Assembly (NCBI RefSeq): GCF_009728465.1
Contig: NZ_WOCD01000001.1
Coordinates: 62,001-126,000 of the forward strand
DNA: 64,000 bases
Source of the DNA: Psychrosphaera haliotis
Lineage (GTDB): Bacteria > Pseudomonadota > Gammaproteobacteria > Enterobacterales > Alteromonadaceae
Direction of reading: 5' to 3'
The notes below the pieces were generated by a model, which saw only the letters and a list, made by a program, of their open reading frames with translations, did no database searches and had not been told where the DNA came from. Shown piece after piece: positions 52,270 through 63,910 of the stretch; within the stretch, counting starts at the first letter, position 1, and each line of letters starts with the position of its first letter. Position numbers and translations under genes: made by a program.

Positions 52270-53046
52270 TCAGGAGTTTCGGTTGTTAAACGAACCCGTC
52301 CTAACCGCTGGGTTAAAGACAGTTTTATACTTTACTCTTGGTCTTATTGGTGTAAGTGGCCATTCTCGTTTTTTCGCAACGAGCACACAAGAACCACCAG
52401 ACCAGGGAAATAACCGTTGAGCCCAATCAGCTAAATAGCTTTGGTCGTACTGATCGTCTGAGGCAAACTCAAAAGGAAAATAAGTTCGTTTTTCAAACGT
52501 TATTTCAAAGCCTAATAACTGTAACCAATCTATTATCCGGCCAATTGTGAAAAAACGGCCACGCTTAAATTCTAAAAATCGTTTATTTGGATTCAGCTTG
52601 TGAGCACTTAAAAATGAAATTGGATTGAACGCACTTATGATTAAGTTTCCATTTGGCAATAGAACTCGATGTATTTCACGTAAAACTTGATGCGGATCGG
52701 AAGTAAACTCAATAACATGATTCATTACAACAGCATCTATAGAGCTTTCTAAAAAAGGCAGCTCTTCTAATTCGCCTATAATTCCCGTGTTGTGATTTGT
52801 AGAAAGCTTTGATGACATATTGATTTGAGTATTGATTGCACATGAGTTTGTTTTTATTGCACTACTTAATGGCCCTATCTTTAAAAGGTATTGTCCAAAA
52901 CAGTAGTTTAACCGCTCATCAATAATCGCTTGTTCTGAATGCAGTAATGCTTGCCCCTTGGGGATTAAACTCCAATCATCTAATAGAATCGACGTTTTAT
53001 AGCCTAATGCTGGTCTCAAAAGTACCTCTTCTACTGTGAACTCCAA
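52270..53046 (-). CDS. yafS: SAM-dependent methyltransferase-like protein YafS
   Basis: A 258-aa class I methyltransferase-like protein. The usual first glycine-rich motif is poorly conserved here (YLLKIGPLS). Motif II (ELEELPFLESSIDAVVMNHVIEF) and the post-motif VLLPNGNLIISAFNP are clear. It diverges from gloB, the same arrangement as yafS-gloB-mltD in E. coli, which supports the name. Substrate unknown. Confidence 0.8.
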   Translation of the reverse strand: MEFTVEEVLLRPALGYKTSILLDDWSLIPKGQALLHSEQAIIDERLNYCFGQYLLKIGPLSSAIKTNSCAINTQINMSSKLSTNHNTGIIGELEELPFLESSIDAVVMNHVIEFTSDPHQVLREIHRVLLPNGNLIISAFNPISFLSAHKLNPNKRFLEFKRGRFFTIGRIIDWLQLLGFEITFEKRTYFPFEFASDDQYDQSYLADWAQRLFPWSGGSCVLVAKKREWPLTPIRPRVKYKTVFNPAVRTGSFNNRNS

Positions 53047-53088
53047 TTAGTTAATATAGTTATAACGAAAAAAGCCTAGGAAACCAAT

Positions 53089-53862
53089 ATGTATTCAGTT
53101 GTTCGTATACCTGCATTTAATGATAACTATTTATGGTTGTTAAAAAACGAATTGAATTTAGCGGCCATTGTTGATCCCGGTGATGCAAAACCTGTCTTAA
53201 AGCTGCTTCAAGAACAAAACCTAGAGCTTAAAGAAATTTTACTGACGCATCATCACCCTGACCACATTGGTGGTGTGCAGGAACTTCTAGAACACTTCCC
53301 AGACGCAAAGGTATTTGGACCAGACACTAAAAGATTTTCTATGGTTACCCACCCTTGCACACAGGGTGATGAAATAAAACTATCTATTAGCGATATGTCT
53401 TTTACTGTTATTTCAGTGCCCGGGCATACGATTGACCACATTGCCTATTATTCAAAACCCAATATCTTTGTCGGCGATACGCTCTTTTCAAGTGGCTGTG
53501 GAAGGCTATTTGAAGGTACGCACAAACAAATGTTAACTTCTTTAAAACAACTTAGTGAGTTACCAAACAATTCGCAGGTTTATTGCGCGCATGAATATAC
53601 ACTTGCTAATTCAACGTTTGCATCTCATGTTTTGCCAAATAACAGCGCCATAGAGACATTTAAAACCAGTGTTCAATTAAAGCGAGAGAAAAACCAACCA
53701 ACAGTACCAACCACTATTGCCGTTGAGAAATCGATTAATCCATTTTTGTTATGCCATACCAATGAGTTGCAAATCGCTATAAAAGATAAATATAAATTAC
53801 AACTTCAACCGAGTGAACTTGAAACCTTCACATACTTGAGAAAATGGAAAGACGATTTTTAG
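53089..53862 (+). CDS. gloB: hydroxyacylglutathione hydrolase (glyoxalase II)
   Basis: Hydrolyses S-lactoylglutathione to lactate and glutathione in methylglyoxal detoxification. It is 257 aa. The metallo-beta-lactamase motif LTHHHPDHIGG supplies His54, His56, Asp58 and His59; VPGHTIDH and VGDTLFSSGCGRLFEG add the other metal ligands. The C-terminal domain includes HEYTLANSTFA and ends LRKWKDDF. Followed by mltD. Confidence 0.95.
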   Translation: MYSVVRIPAFNDNYLWLLKNELNLAAIVDPGDAKPVLKLLQEQNLELKEILLTHHHPDHIGGVQELLEHFPDAKVFGPDTKRFSMVTHPCTQGDEIKLSISDMSFTVISVPGHTIDHIAYYSKPNIFVGDTLFSSGCGRLFEGTHKQMLTSLKQLSELPNNSQVYCAHEYTLANSTFASHVLPNNSAIETFKTSVQLKREKNQPTVPTTIAVEKSINPFLLCHTNELQIAIKDKYKLQLQPSELETFTYLRKWKDDF

Positions 53863-53966
53863 AAATATAAGCAATGCATTAGCTACCCATAGTGGTTTAG
53901 GTTATTATTAACAGTAATTTTCGGCGTGCGACCCTTGCCGCCCCATTTAAAAAGTGCCTTAATTGT

Positions 53967-55595
53967 ATGTATATAAAGAAAAATAACATTGTCATCTTAG
54001 TCTCTGCGTTAATTGCTCTTGCGGGTTGTAGCTCTACACCAATCGCTTCAAATGATACGGAAATGGTAGTTAGTGCCCCTAACCTTAATAACGCAAACAG
54101 CCCGAGCAAAATAGCAAGCCCTAGTGAAGTTGTAGACGCATTAACGCTGGCCGCACTACAACCAGAAGTAGGTTCTATTGATTTAGACGAAGAGCCTATG
54201 GAGTTTGATGATGTTTGGAACCGAATTAGCTACCAACTTTCCATTGAAATCCCGCAAAATAGACAAGTAGTCACCGAACGCAACTGGTATGCAAAACACC
54301 CGAGCTATATAACTCGCGTTGCTAAACGAGCAGAACCATTTCTTCATTTTATTGTCGAAGAAATAGAAAAAAGAGAAATGCCAATAGAGCTTGCGTTACT
54401 TCCAATTGTTGAAAGTGCTTTTGACCCTTTTGCATACTCTCATGGTAGAGCATCAGGTTTATGGCAATTCATCCCTGGCACTGGTAATCGCTTTAAGTTA
54501 AAACAAACTTGGTGGTACGACGGACGCCGTGACGTTGCAGCTTCAACAAGAGCCGCTTTAGACTATTTGTCCTTTTTACATAAGACACTAGATGGTGATT
54601 GGCTAAATGCTATTGCAGCTTACAACTCCGGTGAAGGTCGAGTTTTAAGAGCAATTAAACGAAACCGAAAAAGGCATTTACCGACTGACTTCTGGTCACT
54701 TGATTTACCAAGAGAAACGTCTGCATATGTCCCTAAGCTATTGGCACTCTCTGATCTATTAAAACGTTCTGAAGAATTTAAAGTGAGTTGGTATCCAATT
54801 GCTAATGAGCCTGCTATTTCAGTAATAGATGCTAAAAAACAAATCGACATTGCTAAAGCTGCAGAGCTAGCAGATATGGAGCTTAACGAGCTTCATAAAA
54901 TGAATCCGGGCTACAATCAATGGGCTACCGATCCAAATGGTCCGCACAAATTCATCGTACCAATCGATAAAGCCGAAAGCTTTAAAGCGAATTTAAATGC
55001 TTTAAGCGACTCTGAGCGTATGGCTTGGACTCGGTATGTTGTCAGATCTGGTGACACGTTAGGCGGCATTGCTGCAAAACATAAAGTATCTATAGCCGCG
55101 TTAAGAGATATAAATAAAATAAAAGGTAATATGATTAGAGTTAAGCAAGCTCTAATGGTACCAACCTCGTCACAAGCTATTGATAATTATGAGTTAACAG
55201 CTGACAATAGATTAGTTAAAACCCAGAATAAAAAGCGTGGTTCTAGCACCAAAGAAACTTATATTGTAAAAAGCGGCGATACGCTATGGGACATAAGTAA
55301 AGCCTATAAGGTTAACTTAAGAAGCCTTGCTAAATGGAACGGCATGGCACCTACAGACCCGCTTAAGCCAGGTAAAAAATTAGCGATATGGACTAAAACG
55401 CCTACCTCAGAAAAACAAAACGGCGTAGTTCGAAAAGTAACTTATAAAGTCCGCAATGGCGACTCGTTAGCTCGAATTGCTCAAAAATTTAAAGTTAATG
55501 TGACAGACATTGCAAAATGGAACAAGTTGGATACTAAAAAGTACTTGCAGCCTGGTCAGGCCCTCAAATTATTTGTTGACGTTACAAGAAGTTAA
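53967..55595 (+). CDS. mltD: membrane-bound lytic murein transglycosylase D, three LysM domains
   Basis: Outer-membrane lipoprotein that cleaves peptidoglycan glycan strands. The lipobox ALAGC places the lipid on Cys21. The SLT domain has catalytic Glu149 in LPIVESAFDP, then ASGLWQFIPGTG and AAYNSGEGRV. Three C-terminal LysM modules bind peptidoglycan, at about residues 353-397, 432-475 and 492-538; each begins Y-V/I-V/K-x-x-GD-T/S-L. Total 542 aa. Follows gloB as in enterics. Confidence 0.95.
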   Translation: MYIKKNNIVILVSALIALAGCSSTPIASNDTEMVVSAPNLNNANSPSKIASPSEVVDALTLAALQPEVGSIDLDEEPMEFDDVWNRISYQLSIEIPQNRQVVTERNWYAKHPSYITRVAKRAEPFLHFIVEEIEKREMPIELALLPIVESAFDPFAYSHGRASGLWQFIPGTGNRFKLKQTWWYDGRRDVAASTRAALDYLSFLHKTLDGDWLNAIAAYNSGEGRVLRAIKRNRKRHLPTDFWSLDLPRETSAYVPKLLALSDLLKRSEEFKVSWYPIANEPAISVIDAKKQIDIAKAAELADMELNELHKMNPGYNQWATDPNGPHKFIVPIDKAESFKANLNALSDSERMAWTRYVVRSGDTLGGIAAKHKVSIAALRDINKIKGNMIRVKQALMVPTSSQAIDNYELTADNRLVKTQNKKRGSSTKETYIVKSGDTLWDISKAYKVNLRSLAKWNGMAPTDPLKPGKKLAIWTKTPTSEKQNGVVRKVTYKVRNGDSLARIAQKFKVNVTDIAKWNKLDTKKYLQPGQALKLFVDVTRS

Positions 55596-55651
55596 ACTAA
55601 GTTTAAAACAGACTTTGCACATTGTAAGGTCTGTTCCCTGAGGAGTTAGTA

Positions 55652-56257
55652 TTGAAATATTTTTTTATTTTTATTGTTCTTTTAAACTCAATAGCAGCAT
55701 TGGCTGAAGATAAAAGTTCTAATGGCTTTCTTCTAGAAGGTAAGTTGGTTGTTACCGACCCCTACAAGAAAACACACGAAAAGAATATGCCAATGGGGTT
55801 TTCTGATGATGGTAATTTGCAGAAGTTCATTATTGGAGAGAATCAATACAAAGTACCAGGCAAACCAGAGAAGTACAGCATTGCAATTTTACTGCAAGAC
55901 AATAACTTTGTATGGGTTCAAGAGTTCCACAGCAAACCACTAAAGTCGTTTACATGGCAACTTGGTGAACATAAAATTTCACTTTATAAAGAAATATTAA
56001 GAAAACCAGTAAAGGGTGACTACATCCTGTCGATTGATGACAAAGACTACTTTTTTAACAACCGCTTGGCCCAAATAACCTTCATATTTAACGATGAAGG
56101 CATAGAAAGTTTTGATGTTAGCGGAATGGTCGCAAGTTTAGGACTTAATAGAGCTAAAGATAAGTGTGAACAACCTTCTGATGGCAGCGAATCGGATACT
56201 AGCGATGAAGAAGAAAAAGACTCTGAAGAGACTAAATGTAAACCTCCTGAGTCTTAA
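55652..56257 (+). CDS. secreted protein of unknown function with acidic tail
   Basis: A 201-aa exported protein. I chose the TTG at 55652, which follows AGGAG at eight bases. The signal peptide is about 18 residues, ending AALAED. The mature part is beta-rich (SIAILLQDNNFVWVQEF, KGDYILSIDDKDYFF). The last 35 residues are almost all Asp/Glu/Ser with two cysteines (KCEQ, TKCK), which may form a disulfide. No family recognised. Confidence 0.7.
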   Translation: MKYFFIFIVLLNSIAALAEDKSSNGFLLEGKLVVTDPYKKTHEKNMPMGFSDDGNLQKFIIGENQYKVPGKPEKYSIAILLQDNNFVWVQEFHSKPLKSFTWQLGEHKISLYKEILRKPVKGDYILSIDDKDYFFNNRLAQITFIFNDEGIESFDVSGMVASLGLNRAKDKCEQPSDGSESDTSDEEEKDSEETKCKPPES

Positions 56258-56320
56258 TGCACTGACAGTATCCGCATTAATCTAGAAATCATATAGATAT
56301 AAATTTTTACCGACCAAATG

Positions 56321-56355
56321 TTGGTGAGTGAATAACTCTTTTATTTACTCACCAA
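56321..56355. repeat. long hairpin covering the lonB stop
   Basis: TTGGTGAGTGAATAA and TTATTTACTCACCAA pair over 15 positions with one G-T, around a 5-base loop. It lies between convergent genes, and the right arm includes the last lonB codons and stop. No T-tract follows on either strand. Confidence 0.6.
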
Positions 56356-58777
56356 ACTCATGATTCACAATATCAGCAATATGCCTCAAGCGTTGAGCAG
56401 CCAATCCGTTTACTGTATCCCTAGGATAACGACCACGAGATGACATTACCCCAGCTTGTTTACCCGTTAATATAGTAATAGCATCATCAACGTTTTCAAC
56501 GGCATAAATAGCAAAGGTTCCCGCTTTAACCGCTGACTGAACCGACTCCGATAACACTAAATTAATACAATTCGTCTTGGGGATAATAACGCCTTGGTCT
56601 CCCGTTAAACCTCGGGCTTCACACAGCTTAAAAAAGCCCTCAATCTTTTCGTTTACGCCACCTATGGACTGAACTTGCCCGTGCTGGTTTATCGAACCAG
56701 TAATAGCAATCCCCTGATTTAATGGAATTTGAGTTATCGCAGATAACAAGGTGCACACTTCACCTAAGCTGGCACTGTCTCCGTCAATATGGCCGTAACT
56801 CTGTTCTAAGGCTATATTTGCTGAAAATGAGAGAGCAAAACCCTGCGCGTATTTATTACCAAGGTATCCGCTTAGTAGCATCACGCCTTTTGAGTGTATT
56901 GCTTTGCCAAGCTCTACTTCTCTCTCAATATCAACAACACCCGTAGAGCCTGCGTACACAGTGGCCGATATACGAGCCGGCGTGCCAAAAACAGTATCAC
57001 CAATTTCTAAAACCGTAAGTCCATTTAACTTACCCACTTGAAAACCATCGGTGTCTATTAAAATCTGCCCTTCTTGAATATCTTCTAAAAATGATTCACT
57101 GATTTGGCCAGAACGAATGACTTTAGCGTCTAATGCTTGCGTAACATGTTCTTTATCTATAACTAAAGTCGACGATACATTTGACTCAAATTCGCTTTTG
57201 TTTATCGCTTTACGAGCAAAAAACTGAGCTTCACCTATTAACTCAAGTACATCTGCAAATCTAGCCGATAGTTTATGTTGGTGCTCCGCCTGACGGAAGC
57301 TGAAATGCAATAACTGCTCAACAGCGCTGGCGGTTAAAACCATTTCGTGATCATGAGCAAACATTTTTATTTTTTGAATAAAGCTATACAAAGCTTTGTC
57401 GTTTAGCGCGATATAGTGTTCAAAGTCCGCCAATACTCTAAAAAGTTCATTAAACTCGTTATCATATTCTTGCATTAAATAATAAAGCTCTCTACTTCCC
57501 ATTAATATTATCTTTATATCTAATGGAATAGGTTGCGGGTTTAAACTCGAAGCGTTAACAATATTAGCTTCACCTGCAGGTGATTCCATTTTAATTTCAT
57601 GGCTTTTAAGGGCGAGCTTTAACGCTTCCCAAACAGCAGGTTGGTGAATTAACTTGTCCGCTTCAATGAGCAAGTATCCGCCGTTTGCTTTGTGTAATGC
57701 CCCTGCCCTAACCATTTGGTAACTTGTATAAACCGAACCTTGCACTGAGCTGTATTCAATTTTTCCAAATACATTTTGAAACGTAGGGTTAGCTTCGTAA
57801 ATAATAGGGGCGCCATTATGTGGCTCTTGTTTAGTAATACTGTTTGGTAAAAGCTGCTCTTCTAATACTTTTTTAACATCAATTTCATCACGATCTTTGT
57901 CTTGCTCAGTTTCAGCTTCTGACGACAAATACTCTTCAATTATTTCCACCAACGTTTCACGCATGTCTCGCACAAACTTTACAACACCAATCTCAGCGGC
58001 GTACTTATGCTCCACGTCTTTTAAAATCGGTTTAAGCGCATTTTCTATCGTTTGTTTTGTTAATGTACGCCTAGCTTCAAACATTTCTCGCTTCCATTGC
58101 GGTAGCTCTAGTAATGTCTCAGATAAGACGTTTTCTAAATCATCAATTACTTTGTAAAATTGAAGCTTAATAGACTCTTCTAACTGGCTAAACTCAGTAT
58201 CATTCAGTGGTTTTTCATTGACTACCGGAGCAAAACTGACTGTGCCCTTTTCCTCAAAAAGCAGTACGTTTTGTGCCTGCGCTTTTTGCTCAACAAAATC
58301 TATAGCGTCTTGATACTTTTTATTAAAATGCTTGTCGATGTTACGCCATTTACGTTGAAAAGATGGGTTATCAAAGGCTGCCGGGAACGTGTCTAAAATA
58401 ACATCAATCAGTGTTTCAATTTCTGTTTTGAGCTTTTTGCCATCACCGGGAGATAAACGAATAACACTAGGTGAGCGATTATCCTCGAAGTTATTTACGT
58501 AACACCACTCACTTGGCGTTTGTTTGTCTTTTGCTACGGTTTTAATGTGATCATTTATAAGCGTGTGTCGACCGGTTGCAGGTTCGCCCATCACAAATAA
58601 ATTGTAGCCTTTCATGGACATATCTAAACCAAATTCTAACGCTTGCTTAGCTCGTTCTTGGCCGATAAAGTTAACTTCAGCGTTTATATCGGACGCTAAT
58701 ATCTTATTTATTTTATCGCTTTCAAAACTAGGAGAAAGCGAATCAGCTGACAAACGAAACGTTTTATTTTTGATCAT
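56345..58777 (-). CDS. LonB/YcbZ-type ATP-dependent protease
   Basis: An 810-aa S16-family protease distinct from housekeeping Lon. The AAA part has Walker A GEPATGRHT near residue 67 and a long helical insertion. The C-terminal Lon domain has the Ser-Lys dyad Ser668 (HIDGDSASLGE) and Lys711 (GGVNEKIEGFF), 43 apart as in Lon. Homologues are annotated as AAA family ATPase / Lon-like protease; substrates are unclear. Single gene, divergent from leuS. Confidence 0.9.
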   Translation of the reverse strand: MIKNKTFRLSADSLSPSFESDKINKILASDINAEVNFIGQERAKQALEFGLDMSMKGYNLFVMGEPATGRHTLINDHIKTVAKDKQTPSEWCYVNNFEDNRSPSVIRLSPGDGKKLKTEIETLIDVILDTFPAAFDNPSFQRKWRNIDKHFNKKYQDAIDFVEQKAQAQNVLLFEEKGTVSFAPVVNEKPLNDTEFSQLEESIKLQFYKVIDDLENVLSETLLELPQWKREMFEARRTLTKQTIENALKPILKDVEHKYAAEIGVVKFVRDMRETLVEIIEEYLSSEAETEQDKDRDEIDVKKVLEEQLLPNSITKQEPHNGAPIIYEANPTFQNVFGKIEYSSVQGSVYTSYQMVRAGALHKANGGYLLIEADKLIHQPAVWEALKLALKSHEIKMESPAGEANIVNASSLNPQPIPLDIKIILMGSRELYYLMQEYDNEFNELFRVLADFEHYIALNDKALYSFIQKIKMFAHDHEMVLTASAVEQLLHFSFRQAEHQHKLSARFADVLELIGEAQFFARKAINKSEFESNVSSTLVIDKEHVTQALDAKVIRSGQISESFLEDIQEGQILIDTDGFQVGKLNGLTVLEIGDTVFGTPARISATVYAGSTGVVDIEREVELGKAIHSKGVMLLSGYLGNKYAQGFALSFSANIALEQSYGHIDGDSASLGEVCTLLSAITQIPLNQGIAITGSINQHGQVQSIGGVNEKIEGFFKLCEARGLTGDQGVIIPKTNCINLVLSESVQSAVKAGTFAIYAVENVDDAITILTGKQAGVMSSRGRYPRDTVNGLAAQRLRHIADIVNHEFGE

Positions 58778-58898
58778 AAATCCAATTATTTTATAAATAC
58801 TTTTAATACCTTAAGTCTATATGGAAATCCCAAAAAACGCATTGCTTAATTAACATCAAAAATAATTGCCGAAGCGTCTATAATTTCCACTAAGTTGC

Positions 58899-59017
58899 TT
58901 GTTGCTTGTTGTTGAATTAGTTATCCTTAGCGACTAATTTTTAAAATAATTTCATAGTGTTTTGAAGCGTTTAAAAAAGCTTCAAAGTTACTTTCGTAAC
59001 ATAGCCTTTTATTAAGG
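58899..59017 (+). promoter_or_regulatory. leuS leader: short Leu/Val-rich frame plus three hairpins
   Basis: A 12-codon frame (58899-58937, TTG start) encodes LLLVVELVILSD. Three consecutive stems follow: TTTGAAGC/GCTTCAAA (58961-58986), GTTAC/GTAAC (58987-59000) and GCCTT/AAGGC (59003-59017), 33 bases before leuS. No U-tract follows any stem and no strong ribosome site precedes the TTG, so an attenuator is only a possibility. Confidence 0.3.
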
Positions 59018-59040
59018 CCATTGCGTTTACCTTTTACTGA

Positions 59041-61639
<2,599 letters not shown>

Positions 61640-61652
61640 TCATTAGTTAGAA

Positions 61653-61681
61653 AGAAGGCGTTCAGATTACTGTCGCCTTCT
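61653..61681 (+). terminator. hairpin after leuS
   Basis: AGAAGGCG and CGCCTTCT pair over eight bases with a 13-base loop, followed by a pyrimidine-rich stretch without a clean T-run. It may be a weak terminator before lptE. Confidence 0.4.
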
Positions 61682-61739
61682 CCTCTTACTTAGTGAGTGT
61701 TTGTGTAAGCTAATTAAACAAAATATGTAATGGACTGTT

Positions 61740-62222
61740 ATGAAATTTAAGCTATTTTCTCTACTTTTAGTGTCGTCTTTGATTACAGCTTGTGGATTTA
61801 AGCTTAAAGGTCAATATTACCTGCCCGACTCTCTTAAATCGATATATGTAACTTCCGACAAGCGTTTTAGTCCGCTTCGCACCCAACTTGAAAAGCGATT
61901 AAGACAAAACCAAGTCATTATTTTAGATTCATTGAGTGACAATAAAGCGCAATTAAATGTGCTACCAGAGTCATTTCAACGACGCACCTTATCTTTGTTT
62001 CCAAATGGACAGATTGCAGAATACGAATTAATTTACATTGCTAGTTACCAAGTATTATTACCAAACAAAAAGCCTCAACGCTATACAGTTGAGTTAAGTA
62101 GAGAGTTTCAAGATGATCCAAATAATGCATTGGCTAAAGATAGAGAACGAGCTCTGATACTTTCAGAACTAAGAGTTATTGCCAGTGATCGTATATTGTC
62201 TCAGCTTATAATGATTAAGTAA
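61740..62222 (+). CDS. lptE: LPS-assembly lipoprotein LptE
   Basis: Outer-membrane lipoprotein that plugs LptD during lipopolysaccharide insertion. It is 160 aa. The signal peptide ends in the lipobox LITAC (Cys18), followed by GFKLKGQYYLPDSLKSI, the family signature. It lies between leuS and holA, the conserved order in gammaproteobacteria, 10 bases before holA. Confidence 0.92.
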   Translation: MKFKLFSLLLVSSLITACGFKLKGQYYLPDSLKSIYVTSDKRFSPLRTQLEKRLRQNQVIILDSLSDNKAQLNVLPESFQRRTLSLFPNGQIAEYELIYIASYQVLLPNKKPQRYTVELSREFQDDPNNALAKDRERALILSELRVIASDRILSQLIMIK

Positions 62223-62232
62223 GGGTTGCGCC

Positions 62233-63285
62233 TTGAAGATATATGCAAATCAATTACCTCAAGAGTTAAAAAAAGGTCTAGCTAGTTGCTATCTAATTTT
62301 TGGAGACGAACCTTTCCAAACAAATGAGGCTAGAGATTTAATCAAGTCAAAAGCCAAACACCTCGGTTTTGAAGAGTTTATTCGCCTCGCTGATGATGAC
62401 CAATTTGAATGGGATGATCTAATTGAACACACTCAATCAATGTCACTATTCTCAAGTACTAAATTAATTGAGCTTGAACTTACATCAAACAAAATCGGAA
62501 AAATTGGATCGGATACTTTAAAGCGAGTATCTGAAAGTCTAGGTGACGATACCGTATTAGTTATTTTTGGCTCAAAGTTAGAGGCTGCACAAACAAAATC
62601 AGCCTGGTTTAAGTCACTTTCTAGTGTTGGTTGTTATATTCCAATTTATGAAATAGAAGGCCCGCATTTGCAGCGTTGGTTACAACAACAATTGACGGTT
62701 AAAGGTTTAAACTTAACACCTGATGCTCAGTCTTTTTTGTTGGCCTTTACTGCAGGAAACCTGTTAGCCTGCTCCCAGGAGTTAGATAAACTAAAGTTAT
62801 CTCATCCTAACTCACCAACGTTAACGCATGAAATATTAGAGCAACAGGTATCCGATCAATCGAGATTTACGGTATTTCAGCTTACCGATGCACTTTGGGG
62901 TAATAAACCAGAGCAGTGTTTATCCATTTTAGGTCGACTCAAGCTAGAAGACTTTGAGCCTAATATTATCTTATGGTCTTTGGCCAAGGATTTGAATTTA
63001 ATAGCTAAATTACAAAATGCGAAAATATTTTCAGAAAGCACTCAAGAGATTTTTGACTCCGCAAGAGTTTGGAAAAACAAACAAAACACTTACTTAAATG
63101 TTGCTCAAAGACTAAACCCTACTTTAGTTAAGCAGGCGCTAAGCCAGTTATCTGATATCGATAAAGCGTTAAAGTTTTACGCTATTAACTGCCCTTATAC
63201 GTTGTTTGCGCATATCTGCTTGCTGTTAAATGGCTATGAAACACTAAGCTCGTTTGAAATGCCGTTTAATAATGAAATTGCATAA
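62233..63285 (+). CDS. holA: DNA polymerase III delta subunit HolA
   Basis: Clamp-loader subunit that opens the beta sliding clamp. It is 350 aa. The TTG at 62233 follows AAGGG, and no in-frame ATG is nearby. The N-terminal segment ELKKGLASCYLIFGDEPFQTNEA matches HolA. LTDALWGNKPEQCLSILGRL and the late DKALKFYAI are also typical. The gene ends two bases before nadD. Confidence 0.92.
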   Translation: MKIYANQLPQELKKGLASCYLIFGDEPFQTNEARDLIKSKAKHLGFEEFIRLADDDQFEWDDLIEHTQSMSLFSSTKLIELELTSNKIGKIGSDTLKRVSESLGDDTVLVIFGSKLEAAQTKSAWFKSLSSVGCYIPIYEIEGPHLQRWLQQQLTVKGLNLTPDAQSFLLAFTAGNLLACSQELDKLKLSHPNSPTLTHEILEQQVSDQSRFTVFQLTDALWGNKPEQCLSILGRLKLEDFEPNIILWSLAKDLNLIAKLQNAKIFSESTQEIFDSARVWKNKQNTYLNVAQRLNPTLVKQALSQLSDIDKALKFYAINCPYTLFAHICLLLNGYETLSSFEMPFNNEIA

Positions 63286-63287
63286 CA

Positions 63288-63910
63288 ATGGTACTTTTAG
63301 ATAAACCCTTAGTTCTTTTATACGGAGGAACGTTCAACCCCATTCACTTTGGTCATATTAAGCCTGTAATCAGCCTTAAAAAAGCATACCTGTAACAGAA
63401 CTCCTTTACATTCCTTGCCATATTCCGCCTCATAAAAAGGCGCCTAAGCTAAGTGCTAAACAAAGATTGAATATGACTGTAGATGCTATCAGAGAGACGA
63501 ACTTCCCTTTCCCAGTAAAAGTGAGTGACTTTGAGTTGGGAAGCTCAGAGCCATCTTATTCATTAAAAACAATCCTACACTTTAAAACTGTATATCCCGA
63601 TAATGACCTTGGTTTTTTAATGGGGCTTGACTCGTTATTGAGCTTTACTCAATGGTATAAGTGGCAGGAAATATTAGAAAATTGTTACTTAGTTGTCATG
63701 ACTAGGCCTGGATTCAATTTGAACGATTCAAACTTGGCACCAGAAATTACCGAGCAAATAGGTCGTCGAGTATTTACTATCAGTTGTGAAGATGTACCAG
63801 TGTCATCAACTATGATTAGAGAAGTGATTAATGGAAAAGCACCTATTGAAACTATTGAAGCGTTTTTGCCTGAGTCTACAAAACGCTATGTTTTAGAGTG
63901 CTCTGAATAG
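63288..63910 (+). pseudogene. nadD: nicotinate-nucleotide adenylyltransferase NadD, one apparent frameshift
   Basis: Makes deamido-NAD from nicotinate mononucleotide; usually essential. The frame starts VLLDKPLVLLYGGTFNPIHFGH, the nucleotidyltransferase motif. It stops early after SLKKAYL at 63393. One missing base at about 63386-63388 restores PVTELLYIPCHIPPHKK and the rest, to VSSTMIREVINGK and EAFLPESTKRYVLE. The corrected protein is 207 aa, family size. It is next to holA, as in enterics. Likely a sequence error. Confidence 0.9.
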
